From: Diabrotica undecimpunctata | Taxonomy: Eukaryota > Arthropoda > Insecta > Coleoptera > Chrysomelidae | Reading direction: 5' to 3' | NCBI RefSeq assembly: GCF_040954645.1 | Contig: NC_092807.1 | Location: 51,096,991-51,160,990 of the forward strand | Length of the DNA stretch: 64,000 nucleotides | Shown here: positions 10,471 through 21,850 of the stretch, one piece after another | How the letters are laid out: each line of letters begins with the position of its first letter | Position numbering within the stretch: position 1 is the stretch's first letter | Position numbers and translations under genes: made by a program | The notes under the pieces: generated by a model | The model's input: only the letters and a program-made list of their open reading frames with translations | Database searches by the model: none | Told to the model about the DNA's origin: nothing

Positions 10471-10574
10471 ATAGTGGGCGGTAAATAGCCCGATTTAATT
10501 GCTAATATTTTAGTGAGTAAAGTGCCTAAAATTTAACCGAGAAATACCCAGTGGTTGACTGTATAACATAGTTT

Positions 10575-10905
10575 AAAAAAACTTACAATGAAGTAAAAAC
10601 TTCCTTTTGTAAAGTGGTATAGAATTTGTATTAAAATCATCCAAAATGGATTTATAATTTTTCAGAACGTTATCGATCCTATCAGATCATCATCAGTAAA
10701 AACCCTACAAATAAGTATAACCACTTATAAATTAAAACAAAAGGGTAAAATTTTGTGGTTATAATTATTTGTAGGTTTTTCACTAATGATGATCTGATAG
10801 CATCGAAAACGTTCTGAAAATTTATAAGTCCATTTTGGATATTTTAAAAATTTTATACCATTTTACAAAAGGAAGTTTTTACTTCATTGTAAGTTTTTTT
10901 TTAAA
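10575..10905. repeat. Foldback element with ~155-bp arms
   Basis: The left arm begins AAAAACTTACAATGAAGTAA, then AACTTCCTTTTGTAAA. The right arm ends TTTACAAAAGGAAGTTTTTA then CTTCATTGTAAGTTTTTT. The loop is about 20 bases near 10733-10752. Both arms carry TGATGATCTGATAGxATCGAxAACGTTCTG, one in each orientation. No coding capacity. Confidence 0.85.
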
Positions 10906-11149
10906 TTGCCTACTGTACCTTCGAAGGTAAACATCATTTGCTAAATAGGTGGAATCTGATGTTTAAGGTTTTTTGATAGTTTATTTTGCACTTCTCGGAC
11001 AGGATATTTCTCTTTTAAGCAAAAAAATCTGTAATTGTTTGTACTGATCGTACTTGATCGTGGATAGCAACTATAAATCACAGTTTAGCAGACAAAAATG
11101 GCATTAAACCAGCTTTTGGAGGTCCCTCTACCGATATGTGGTTGGTTGA

Positions 11150-11760
11150 CTTCCTCATATTTTTTACCTCGTTCATCATTGTTCCTGTTTCTGAAACAAT
11201 TTACTTCACCACTGGTACAACAATGAGTAATTTCCATCACATGCCTGTATCATAGAATAAAGTTCGGAAGATCAAGCCTCTAATGAGATACAATTTTACC
11301 ATTCCCGGAGGTTTCTTGGCCAGGAAATTCTTCTTCTTCCTACACTTCTTTTAGTCTTAATGTTTTGCTGTGAGTATATCGTACCGCTGTTCGGCATTTA
11401 TAAGTCTCCTAATCCATTAAATTTTCCAAATTTTTCTGTAACATATTTACAGTTTGCATCCACATTTTCGTACCGTATAATAAAGAAGAAAAACAGCATC
11501 TTGTGGCTTTTAATATAAGGTTCACAGAAAGATCACGGTTAGGAAAAATCTTTTTCATTTTTATAAATTATTGCCTTGATATTTCTCGTACATAAGTTTG
11601 CACTCCTATTTCTGTGGTCTGATCAGTGTTTTTAGCTACACGTGAATCCAGATAAAGTAGCTTAGCTTTTTTTACATTGGTGGACAACACTGGTCTGTTT
11701 TTTTATGTCGATAGATACTATCATCTTTTTTACACATTTCCTCTTCAACTGTCAATTTAT
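11150..11760 (-). pseudogene. RTE-like LINE thumb and C-terminus
   Basis: Minus strand, frames shifting: LLYLDSRVAKNTDQTTEIG, then IKMKKIFPNRDLSVNLILKA, then a C-terminal KISWPRNLREW near 11330. These match the RT thumb (YLGSxVTxNxxxxxEIRxR) and tail (ISWLRNLREW) of RTE-like LINEs. Multiple stops. Confidence 0.6.
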
Positions 11761-12479
11761 CAACTTCGTCACTTCCGGCATTCCATTATGAACCTGTGTC
11801 CACATCACTGCGTTATTCTGTTACTTCATGACAGTCCTTAATCAGTATTTACTCAAAATCAAATAGCTTCAGAACCTGTAAGGCGGCTTGATATATTGTA
11901 GATATTTTGATAAAGGTAATTATACATTTTATGACCCAACTTAAATCTGTCTCTCCTTTATACATAATCACTTGGCTTAATTTGCACTACTAATAATAAC
12001 TGTTATAATTTATTGGATAGGAACATATCAATTCTTATTTTAGCTACCCTGTGTGAATTTTTTAGACATACGACTTTGCACTCTATACTTTTGTAATATG
12101 ATCCGCACTACAGCAGATTTGTATTTCGCTAGTCAGCACAATTCTAATATTATTCGGAGAAAGATCAAGTTCAACTTGTTATTAGTTGCCGATCGTTAAT
12201 GGGGGAAATTGGAGCAACTCAATCAGTAAAACAAACAATTTTCAGGGATAGGAACAGAAATCGACTTAGGTCTACAAATAAGAACAACTAAATTTGGGAA
12301 TTAATAAAGGAAGTGGTAAAAATGTCTGATATTTTGAGATATACTTCAATATTTTAGATAAATAAAACCAGTTTGGCAAAAAGCAATTTAATTTTAGCAC
12401 TGTAAACTATATCATTTATGTAGAACTGAATTTAATTTTCATTTATTTAGACATATTGCGTTCGACAACGTTGCGTCTT
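11761..12479. other. Unassigned gap
   Basis: AT-rich. Possibly more degraded LINE upstream of the minus-strand fragment, but no motif is clear enough to call. Confidence 0.3.
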
Positions 12480-12700
12480 TTGATATTAGAGTATATATAG
12501 ATTTTATCATTTCATCTCTTTCTAGAAACACATTTACTTCTCTCGATTGGTGACTTGTTTCGGGCTATTTTAACTATGTATTCTGCTTTCTGCCATTCTA
12601 TTAATACGTGTTCGATGTTTCCTTCTGATATTCCTCTCGTCTGATATTCCTTTGTCTGTCCTGCACATATTTCTGATCTCGTTATTCCTTGTTTTGTCCA
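12480..12700 (-). pseudogene. LINE C-terminal fragment (GRPRKRW family)
   Basis: Minus-strand reading EWQKAEYIVKIARNKSPIER then SRKRWNDKIY aligns by eye with the copy at 23560-23650 (DRIVRIARDKSPNGRRS ... RKRWSDNL). Degraded and 5'-truncated. Confidence 0.55.
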
Positions 12701-12894
12701 CTAATGTTTTCCTGTTATTCTTCATAGATTTATCTTTTTATTGCATAATTTGAGATATAATTACTATATTAAACTATATTATACTATAATTGAAGGGCTT
12801 AATATGAAACCTAATATGAGACCTATGGTCACACTATCGCATAGGTCTAGTTTGTCTTTAGTATCTATTCGATATAATGACAAACCACATCATA

Positions 12895-14650
12895 ATGGCG
12901 AACATGGGCGGAAACGATTCGAATAATTCTGACTGAGTTCTGACGATTCTATCAAGAAAAATAGTGAAGTTAAGTCAATATTCGATGACAGTGACCGGGA
13001 CCCTGACTACGTACAATCTAAAAGTGACTCAAGTGATGAAAATACAGCTGTATGTAATATTACCATTCAATATTTAAGTATTATTGTAGTGGTTTGTGGC
13101 GTGGCTTGTTATATTATTGCATTTTGTTGTAGGATAATAAACAAGGTCTGCCAAGAAAAGGACAAAACCAAACACGCCCGACAAAACTCCAACAAGTCCA
13201 TGGAGACAAAGAAATGAACAATGTTATTCAAGATCAAAAAGAAAAATTCGACGAAATTTAGGGCAACCATATGTAAGAGACAGAACGAAAAATAAAATGT
13301 GCCTGGTCGAGAATTGGGACTGCCTTGCAGTTGCACTAAAAAGTGTAGGGAAAAACTTCTGGATTACAAGAGCAATAACGAGTTTAACGAGTTTTGGAAC
13401 CCTGGTTCATGGGAGTTATTCGAATGTATAGATGTTCTTAAGAAGAAAAGGTCCTACCGAAAGAAGCAAAAACATCAAGAATCGCATAGAAACAACAATG
13501 CAGTCTACTCCAATAATATTAATGGTGAAACTACACGTGTCTACAACACAGAGTTCAAGCTTCAAGGCAGAGTAAATAATATTGTTGGCAAAAAGATAAA
13601 AGGAAATCTAGTACCAGAAAGAGACAAAAGAGGAAAGCATACAAACCGTGTGAATATAACGATAACATGAGTATAACCAGTCTCTATTCGGATCGATATG
13701 CCCCTTAGTGTCAAGAAGCAGTAATTTTACCAGTTAAGGAGCATACTTACCACAAGATATTCTGTACCGACTATAATATTGGTTTCAAGCTGCAAAAATC
13801 AAACGCTTGCAAGAGATGCGACGAAATTATATCCAAATAGTCAGCAAAATCAGAAAAAAAGATTATAGAGACTTAACATTGCACAAGTGTAAGGCACAGG
13901 CAATGCAACAACTATTGAAAAGTTAAACAGCCCGGTCCCAAATTGATAACATGTGTTACATCGTTTGACTTGCAGCAAGCGTTACCGGTTCCCGAATTGA
14001 CGACTGATCCTAAATTTTATTGCAGGGAAAATAGGGATGTATAATCAAGCAACCCATGATTGTACAGAAGACACTGGTCATATGTTTGTCTGGACGGAAA
14101 ACGTGCAAAAAGAGAAATTGTCTTTATTAAATGTCTTTATGGTTTGAGCTAGTAAAGAAACAAAAGCGTAAGTCTGGTATATACCATTTTTAAGCCAGCT
14201 TACACACTTATCTTCCCTCTGAGAGGGATTTTGCTCGTATCTAAAAACGACATAGAAAGTATGCTTCGCTTGTGTACTGCCTTGTGGAGTGGAACAAAAT
14301 TATAAAAGAATCTAATAAAAAGAAGCACTTCAACTTAACTGTTATGAAGCATGAAGATTTCCTTAATGTACAACCACTCTTATGATAAGAAAGAAGCATT
14401 TTACGTTAAGCATTCTGTGAATGGTATCTACAACCCCGTTACTGTTGTTAAGAAGGGACGTCCAAATGTGCTTTATGTATCTGCTTTACAACAGAAGTAT
14501 ATTGAACCCACTCGGATTACAAAAAAGAAACTTGAAAATGTGAAATTATTATTACCCTACATATCTTCGGTGTATCATCCCTTCTACAATAGTTTACGTA
14601 AGAATGTCAGCCCTGATATTGCTGATAAGGCGGCCGAGCTGGTTGATTAA
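12895..14650 (+). pseudogene. Insect transposase-like gene (DUF7869/PTHR34415-type), broken
   Basis: Exon 1 is acidic (SIFDDSDRDPDYVQSKSDSS). A GT..AG intron runs from about 13052 to 13132. Exon 2 then shows blocks of a family common in insect genomes: VPGRELGLPCSCTKKCREKL; YHKIFCTDYNIGFKLQKSNA then CKRCDE; LQQALPVPELTTDPKFYCRE; and THDCTEDTGHMFVWTENVQK. The C-terminus, from 14351, reads KKKLENVKLLLPYISSVYHP. Cys-rich pairs suggest zinc binding. At least four frameshifts or stops separate the blocks and the presumed nuclease region after 14130 is deleted. The longest open piece is 13299-13670. Family assignment is by remembered motifs. Confidence 0.6.
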
Positions 14651-16880
14651 GTAAGATTTTGGGTATTTATTATTAATGGAATAATGTAACAAGCCACGTC
14701 CCCTTGATATACATATAGTTTATAGCGCGAATTTTAAAGTATTCCGTCCACTACTTCAAGCTGAACGAATTGTAACTACTTTTTGAAGATTTGTAGACGA
14801 TTCTGTTCAACGGTAATCTTTTTCAAACTTTGTACATTAAAACTTCAGTTCTTGACCTTCAAATGCCGCTAATTAGGTTTATTAATTGTTATAAACAAAC
14901 AAGCTATGAATTAAAAAAAGTGACTAACTTCGTCTCTAATTGTCGTAAGAAAACTTTTTTTTAATTTTGACAACTTTTCAAATACCTACATATAGAAAAA
15001 TAATTTTCTTCCCGGGCAATAGCGAAAAATTTATTCTAACTGCTTATAAGCAAAACATTGCAATGATTTTGGAATAAGTTTTGCAATGTTGAAAATGGTT
15101 TTTCCTAACTAACTAAGAAACCTTAAACGGGACGTAAGAAAGAGGGAATCGTTCAAGACTAGGATGACTATTTCTTAGAGTCGTTGTGATAACGTAAGAA
15201 CTGTTGGGTCAGTTGTATTAAGTTAGGAAAGGCAATTTTGCGCTAACTCAAGAAAAAAATAACGAAAATTCTGCTGATTACTTCCTGAAGACTTTCGAGT
15301 AAAAATAATTTATTATTCGACGTAAAGATTATTAGTAAATATGCCAGTGCATTCAACTTTGAATATTGACAAAAACTCTTAATTTACTACTGTCGATCAA
15401 CTACGCTGCAATATTTCTGTAGTAAGTACAGTTACTGGCATGTTTTTACATATTAATTAAGTTCTTTTTACATGATAATTAATATTTCATTAAGAAAACA
15501 TTTCTCTATACCTGAATTCTTCAAGAGGAATTAATTAACCATACAAAAATTTCGACTTTTCTAATCAAGAATTCTGTTTAATGTATGTGACAAATTTCGT
15601 CATCTGAAAAATATCTCAAACAGATCTACTATTTGTTATCTAATCATGAAAGTCCGGCGCGACATCAGGATCAACAGAACAAACACACCGAAAGCGACAA
15701 AAGAGCCATTTTAGATAAATTCAGGGATGGACGGATGAGAAACAAGAATGAGACCACCCCGTGCATTTCTCCACGTGTTTATCGTTCGGGTGTTTCGAGT
15801 GTTTGGACCACTCGAGATATTGGGAGAAAAGGTGGCTCGAGTACACACTCAAGTGCTGTGTCGATGTCGTGGACTTTTTATAGACAAGCATTCGGTTTAG
15901 GGGGCACAGTTGTCAAATGTAGTTTTTCGGTTGAGTTCTTTCCTACAGTAGGTTACACGCTAGCTTAATAGAAAATCTAATGATAGCACAAACATACTGA
16001 TTATTAATGTCTGACACCACGATTCAACGATTTGACGTATAGATTTTCTTTTCTAAAAGAAATAGAACATATTCAAGATTTTTATAGTTTTAATATTAAC
16101 AAATTTAAGGCAATAAATGTCCTTTTCTGGTTTTCCAACAGAAATGTTTGTGCATTTGGTTTATTTTTGCAGCGTTTTTTTTTTCAACAATTTTAACGCC
16201 TAGAATTCAAAATATCTGATTCTTTATATGAAGTTCTTGAACGATTCTTTGACCGTTTCTCAAACTAAATTGAGTACATATATATTGAACATGATTTAAA
16301 GTATATTAAAATAATGTTTATATACTTACCTTAATTCTCATACCTACACCTATTTATGATGTTTTGTTAATATTACGATTAAAGCAAAATGAAGAACAAA
16401 AAAATCAGAAACACGAAATACTAAACTAAGACACTTTTTTCATTTTAAGTATGCGATACAACCATTTTAAACGAAAAAAATTGGCCATTTGTGCTAAACA
16501 AGAAATTGGTGAGAAATCTTCAATACGACATATCTTTTGCAAACGGTTTCAAAACGGTTTTACAAAAATAGGTTTCAGTTAATTTGACACTGAAAAATAA
16601 GCAAGTAATGAAGTCAAGTTAGTTCATCATCACATGTTTCATCATAGAAATATTCATTTGTGATTGCAATCATTACAAATGGAGCAAGTACTACAAAATA
16701 TTATAAAATGTTATAAATCAACAAGAAAAATATTTTCAAATACTATGTAAGAACCCACCACTCACGGTAATATTCACTCTGTAACTGTTTGTTCATAAAA
16801 ACAAATACATATATTAGTAAACCGGTTATGATATATTTAGTACAAAATGAAATGCAGCACTCTGAAATTCAAATTATATA
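14651..16880. other. Long gap, mostly AT-rich noncoding
   Basis: No transposon gene recognised. A weak hairpin pairs ATGCCAGT near 15352 with ACTGGCAT near 15434. A GC-richer 336-base open frame at 15633 is listed separately. Confidence 0.3.
15633..15968 (+). other. GC-richer island with a 111-codon open frame
   Basis: The frame is open from ATG 15633 to TAA and is polar and serine/arginine-rich; I recognise no domain. Base composition differs sharply from its flanks. CTCGAG appears twice, and a TTTTTATAGA TATA-like box sits near 15868. It could be a piece of an LTR, a lone exon or a regulatory island. Confidence 0.25.
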
Positions 16881-17049
16881 ATTAACTAGAAAAAATATTA
16901 ACCATAGAAGAACATATTTTACACGTTTCACATATATCTCTTACTTTGGATAATATTGAATGGCGTATTATCATTCTAATAGAAAACAAAGAGAAGAGGA
17001 AAAGTTGGATGAATGGCAATATACTGCAACTCATGGAATAAAGCAGAAA

Positions 17050-18496
17050 ATCAAAGAACAACAAAAGAATGTACAACAATAATAGATATATAATCAGAGA
17101 TAAATAAGAACCGAAATACGAAAGGCCAAATAAAATCAGTTAAAATCACAGCGTGAAGAGATAGAGTTGTTGGAACAAAAACACGATACGTTTAATATGC
17201 ATAAAAAGGTTAAAGAAGCAATGGTCTTCAGAAATCCGACACACTTAGCAAACTGCGAGATCAAGAGAGGAACATCATCACAGATCAAAATCGAAAAATT
17301 AGAACATGGTGGATTAAATGCATATAAAAACTCTTTGATGATAATAGGTCCGAACAACCGTCATGCAACATATGTAATGACCACTTTCCAATCACATCAG
17401 TTAAAGCGGAAAAAGCAATATCACAACTAAAAAATGGTAATGGTAAAAACTCCTGGATCTGACAGTGCATACGCTGAACTCATAAAAATATTTAAAACCG
17501 ACGGTACTCAACGCCTAACAAAAATATAATGATTTAAGCGGAGTGAAGTCGAAGTTTATTGCTTTACCAAAGAAAGCAAAATCCGTAGCCTGCAATGATT
17601 TCCAGATCATCAGCTTAATGAGCCATCTTTTAAATTTACTTTTAAAAATCATACATCAATTAGCCTACACAGTTTGATTTTCGGCCATGCAGTGGGTACG
17701 AGAGAGGCCCTCTTTAGCAAACAAGTGCTATTTCAAAGATGTAGAGACGTGAATTGCGATGTTTATGCATGTTTCATTGATTATCATACAGCGTTAGATA
17801 GTAAAGCACGATACGCTGATGGAGATATTAACAAATATTGAAATAAACACATGATCTAAGAATTATTAGCAATCTTTACTGGAAATAAAGATCGTCTATC
17901 TGCACAAAGGCAGCATAATCCGATGATACGAAAATCAAACATAATAGTATCCGACAGGGATGTATACTATCACAACTGCTGTTTAACATGTACTCTGAGG
18001 AAATCTTTCAATAAGCAACAGAGGATGTTGAATCCGGAATTTCATATGAATGGAGAATGTATTAATAACGTCAGATACGCGGACAGTTATGAATCCCTCC
18101 AGGAGTTAATAAACAGGATCATTGAAGTAATGGACTTTCCCTATATATTATGAAAATGTACGATGATCTCTAAGAAGGAACCGTCGAACTAATTGTACTA
18201 AACTCAACAAAAATTGGGACCACCCTAGAAATCAAATGTAGGATAGATAGAACAAGATCATTTAAAAAATGGCTCAGATGTTGATGTCATGATTTATCAA
18301 TACCCATAAAAATCAGGTTACTATGATATGTCTTTCCTACACTGTTGTACGGAGTCGTGGACCCTCACAGATGCTACCTGCAAGAAAATTAAGGCCCTCG
18401 AAATGTGGCTCGATCTTCGAATCCTAAAGATATCTTCTACCGACCACGTTACTGATCAGGAGATTTTATTGAGGATGCAAAAAAAAAGAGAAAGAA
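17050..18496 (+). pseudogene. RTE-like LINE, linker through RT, 5' portion of an interrupted copy
   Basis: EEIELLEQKHDTFNMHKKVK near 17150 matches the endonuclease-RT linker of the LINE at 50778-51782 (minus). RT debris follows: ITSVKAEKAISQLKNG (about 17390), SDSAYAELIKIFKTDGT, DFQIISLMSHLL, NNVRYADSYESLQELINRI (box C; YADD became YADS) near 18080, then ESWTLTDATCKKIKALEMW and LRILKISSTDHVTDQEILLR ending at 18480. Frame changes and stops are frequent. The copy resumes at 19437 after an inserted LINE. Confidence 0.75.
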
Positions 18497-19436
18497 GCTA
18501 CAAATTCCCGCCCCCAAGAATATCGACCAGCTATATAAACATATAAAAAACTGTTTACACGAAGGAAGGAAGGATGGAAACAAAAATGCAGGACAATGGG
18601 GATACCGTTCACCAATACTATGGTTTATACGCTTAACTTTGCAGACGATCAAGTAATAATGGCTCAAGATTATGACGATTTAAACTATATGGCACGAAAA
18701 TTAATTGAAGAGTATGATATATGGGGTCTAGAAGTAAATAAAAAGAAAACCGAATACCTGTGCATTGGAGCAGAACAAAAAGATCTCATATTAGACGATA
18801 ACACTACGATAAAGCACTGCTGTGACTACAAATACCTAGGTATCACTATTTCACAAGATGGAACATTAGACAAAGCCATAAGAGAGAGAAATACGTCAGG
18901 GAGAAAAGCCATCACAATGTTAAACACCATTTTATGGGACCAATCCATCAGCAAAGAAAATAAAAAGAGGATATATGAGACTATAGTAAAAAGTATCACT
19001 TTATACAGCTGTGAGGTATGGCCACTGAAAGAAAGAACACTGTCAACGCTGAAAGCGACGGAAATGGATTTTTGGAGAAGAGCCGCAGGAAGATCTAGAA
19101 GAGAAAGGATTACCAACGAACGCATTAGAGAAATAATGGGAATCAAACGAACAATCACAGATGACCTAACAACAAAACAACTTATCTGGTTCGGACACTT
19201 ACAAAGAATGGACGAACAACGAATGCCAAAAGAAATACTAAAGTGGCAACCAGAAGGAAAGAGAAAACGAGGTAGACCGAGAAAAAGTTGGAGCGAAGGA
19301 ATAAATAAAGAACTGAGAGAGAGGGCCATAGAAGAAGATCTATGGAACAACCGGTCTAAGTGGCGATTGGAAGTCGGAAAACGGCGGAGAACGTTATAAA
19401 CCGACAAGTAGTAGTAGTAGTAGTAAAAAAAAAGAG
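18497..19436 (+). mobile_element. 5'-truncated LINE inserted in another LINE
   Basis: Left junction ATGCAAAAAAAAAGAG and right junction TAGTAAAAAAAAAGAG give a candidate ~11-base duplication. The insert ends in a (TAG)n tail at 19408-19423, as LINEs often do. The disrupted host LINE reads LLRMQKKRE before and LLTTLKTTKIEYLGHIMRN after, a continuous run in RTE-like proteins. Confidence 0.75.
18596..19399 (+). CDS. LINE reverse transcriptase C-terminal half, open frame
   Basis: 267 codons open. It begins within the RT palm: LNFADDQVIMAQDYDDL carries box C with both aspartates. WGLEVNKKKTEYLCIG follows, then thumb CDYKYLGITISQDG, then LKATEMDFWRRAAGRS. The C-terminus is basic (KRKRGRPRKSWSEGINKE) and ends WRLEVGKRRRTL. 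Boxes 1-4 and the endonuclease are missing, so it is a 5'-truncated insertion rather than a functional gene, but the frame is undamaged and thus comparatively young. A related, degraded copy is at 59290-59640. Confidence 0.8.
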   Translation: MGIPFTNTMVYTLNFADDQVIMAQDYDDLNYMARKLIEEYDIWGLEVNKKKTEYLCIGAEQKDLILDDNTTIKHCCDYKYLGITISQDGTLDKAIRERNTSGRKAITMLNTILWDQSISKENKKRIYETIVKSITLYSCEVWPLKERTLSTLKATEMDFWRRAAGRSRRERITNERIREIMGIKRTITDDLTTKQLIWFGHLQRMDEQRMPKEILKWQPEGKRKRGRPRKSWSEGINKELRERAIEEDLWNNRSKWRLEVGKRRRTL

Positions 19437-19720
19437 CTGTTAACCACATTAAAAACAACCAAAATCGAATACCTCGGTCACATCATGAGGAACAGCGAAA
19501 GATATGGACTGTTGCAACTAATTTTACAGGGAAAAGTAGAAGGAAAGTGAAAGATGAAAGAGAAAGTAGAGGCCAGGAAGATTTCCTGGATGAAGAATCT
19601 ACGTACACAACACAACCACAAATCTTTTCAGACCAGCAGTGTGCAGATTGCCATGATGGTAGCCAACATCCGAAATATGGATAGGCACTACAAGAAGAAG
19701 TATTATCATTAATATTAAAT
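19437..19720 (+). pseudogene. RTE-like LINE 3' end, continuation after the nested insertion
   Basis: TTKIEYLGHIMRNSERYGLL, then QLILQGKVEGK, then ARKISWMKNLR and VQIAMMVANIRNMDRHYKKK form the conserved C-terminus of RTE-like ORF2, with one stop. The tail AAGAAGAAGTATTATCATTA follows. Continues 17050-18496. Confidence 0.8.
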
Positions 19721-19949
19721 GTGATTCCTGACAACTCACGTACTAATATTACCTACCTTCCCTACTATCCTATTATCCACTAATATATCAGCAGTGGATA
19801 ATATAAAACTGTCGCAAGCAAACAACATTCAATCATAATTGAAACATTTTACATAAACAACACCAAATTAAAAAAATAATAATTAATTTAGAGTTGATAC
19901 TCAAGGAACAAATAGATATTGGAATGTCGCTAATAGCCTTTCATCAGGC

Positions 19950-20330
19950 ATCAGACATCAGGTTATAGTAGTGAGGAACTTCCAGACCGCCTTAGAAGAC
20001 TGGTGTATACAATGGAAAATGCTGTAAATCCAAAGAAGAAACAAGCAGGAATGTTTAAGACCAGCTAGAACTGCTTAACACACCCATCGGATACGTAAAT
20101 GAGACTAAATACTTGAAGTTATAACAGAAAAAGGACCGACGTTTCCATTCTATCTAGAGGCTACCATATAAAAAGCAAACACCGTACAAAGAAAGATAAT
20201 AAATTTAACAGGGAGAAGAAGCAGGTTAGCCTTCAAAATTAACCAAAGGTGTACGTCAAATTGGAGCATACACCAAAACCAACAAGAAGAAAATTCAAGG
20301 AGCCCCTGGCAGAAGCCTAGAATTCATGTA
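19950..20330 (+). pseudogene. Jockey-like LINE RT thumb fragment
   Basis: FQTALEDWCIQWKMLxNPKK, then NETKYLKL, then KANTVQRKIINLTGRRSRLA matches the jockey-clade pattern (LxxWCxxWRxxIN, KYLGVxxD, LxxLxGRRSRL). Broken by stops. Confidence 0.6.
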
Positions 20331-20591
20331 TGAACGTTTCCTGTTCAGAGAGATAAAATATGTCTGGGTAATATAAATCATCATAGAAGAAAAGGCACGT
20401 ATGATATTCGCCTAGCTATAAAATTAATCATTTTGCGGGAGATATTAGAGTACGATGTCTACCATCGATGAAAGCTCGAGAGACGTAGACAAGAACTGCC
20501 TCATAATATATAAACTCTAGATAGAAAATAGTAAGTACCTGTATACAACAGTCGAAGTTCGTTCCTTTTTACAGCACCTTAGATAGATAGA

Positions 20592-20877
20592 TAAGCCCAT
20601 AGACATATGATACAAAAAAAACTAACTGTTGCAATACAGTCGCGTTCCCCCAGTGTGACAGAGAAAACTGATGCAAAGCAGTCCCTGCATCTCTGTCTAA
20701 TAGGCCGGGTTTATCGACCACGTGACCTTCTCATTGGTCATTTCGATCACGTGGTCGATAAACCTGGCAAATTAGAAAGAGATGCACAGACTGCTTTGTG
20801 TCAGTTATTTCTGTCGCACTGGGGAACGGTCTGATATTGCAACGATCAGTCTATCTTGTATTATATGTCTATGGATA
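20592..20877. repeat. 286-bp hairpin MITE, probable TA target duplication
   Basis: Arms of about 125 bp pair over the whole element: CCATAGACATATGATACAA on the left and TTGTATTATATGTCTATGG on the right, continuing through CAGTGTGACAGA/TCTGTCGCACTG and AAGCAGTC/GACTGCTT to the centre. TA at 20592-20593 and 20876-20877 flank it. Two CACGTG motifs sit symmetrically near the loop. TA duplication suggests a Tc1/mariner-type source. Confidence 0.85.
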
Positions 20878-21690
20878 AACCATATTCACTCCTAACCTCA
20901 AAAAAATTATAAAAACGAATAAAAACAGCCTTAAATTAATAAAAATGGCATTACACAATAAATAAACTAGCAACACCATATAAACAGATCTTATAGGGGT
21001 CTACACACACCGAACGCCGAAATAATGGTCGATGGCTATGGAGAGTACTGGGCGTTCTGGCACGCCCGATAACAACAGAACTGTAGCGCTTCACGTTGTG
21101 CTATGTATACCTGCTAAGAAGACGTTAAGTGAAGTTCCATCCCATTTCCGAGAATATTCACATGACTAGTATTTCCGATTGACAATAGTCCCCCCACAGT
21201 ATAATGGTACGTATACGGAATGGTTGGACAGCATTGTGATTCGGAAGGTTTACTACTGTTCGTGACGTGCGTGCATCCTTGGTTTAAAGATATGCTTTTG
21301 AAGAAGCTGATATTTCAGTGTAATATGAGACGTCCTCTACATTCTCTAAAAATTAAAAACCAGTGCCACGTTTTAGATTATATTATATTAAAGTTTTAAA
21401 TTTACGCTAAGATGTAAAAGTCTTCAAAAAAATGGTGGCATCTAATTTATTATTTTGCCTACAATACTTCATTTCAATAACTATCTCTTTAAATTATATC
21501 TCTTTAAATTATACTTTTCTAATACAGTATACTTGGGTTATTTCTTGGTCGCTTGAGTTGACTGATCTGATATTCCAAGTAGTAATTCTCATCTGGGTTT
21601 TGGATGTTTTTCGCTTGCCGTAGTCATCTTCATAGTCTCAATCCGATTCCGAGGCTGTACATTGTTTCTTTGAGCAGTATATGTTTTTAC
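20878..21690. other. Unassigned gap with a GC-richer block
   Basis: 21000-21320 is markedly less AT-rich than its surroundings but carries no open frame or recognised repeat. Confidence 0.3.
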
Positions 21691-21850
21691 GATTGGTAGG
21701 TTGCTAACCTTCCCCAATAACGGTTCCCCAATAGGAAGACGATCAGTAGGAAGACCACGAAAACGATGGAACGACAACTTACTGGAGACATATTGAAAAA
21801 CAGACAGAGTCATGGCTATATAAAAAGCAGAAGAGGAATACAGTATACTA
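21690..21850 (+). pseudogene. LINE 3'-end fragment (GRPRKRWNDNL family)
   Basis: GSPIGRRSVGRPRKRWNDNL then LETY, stop. Nearly the same sequence recurs at 27905-28010. It is the basic C-terminal tail of a LINE ORF2. Confidence 0.7.

Noticed and set aside
18826..19458. 210-codon minus-strand frame
   Set aside because: Antisense shadow of the LINE RT frame 18596-19399; no motif of its own.
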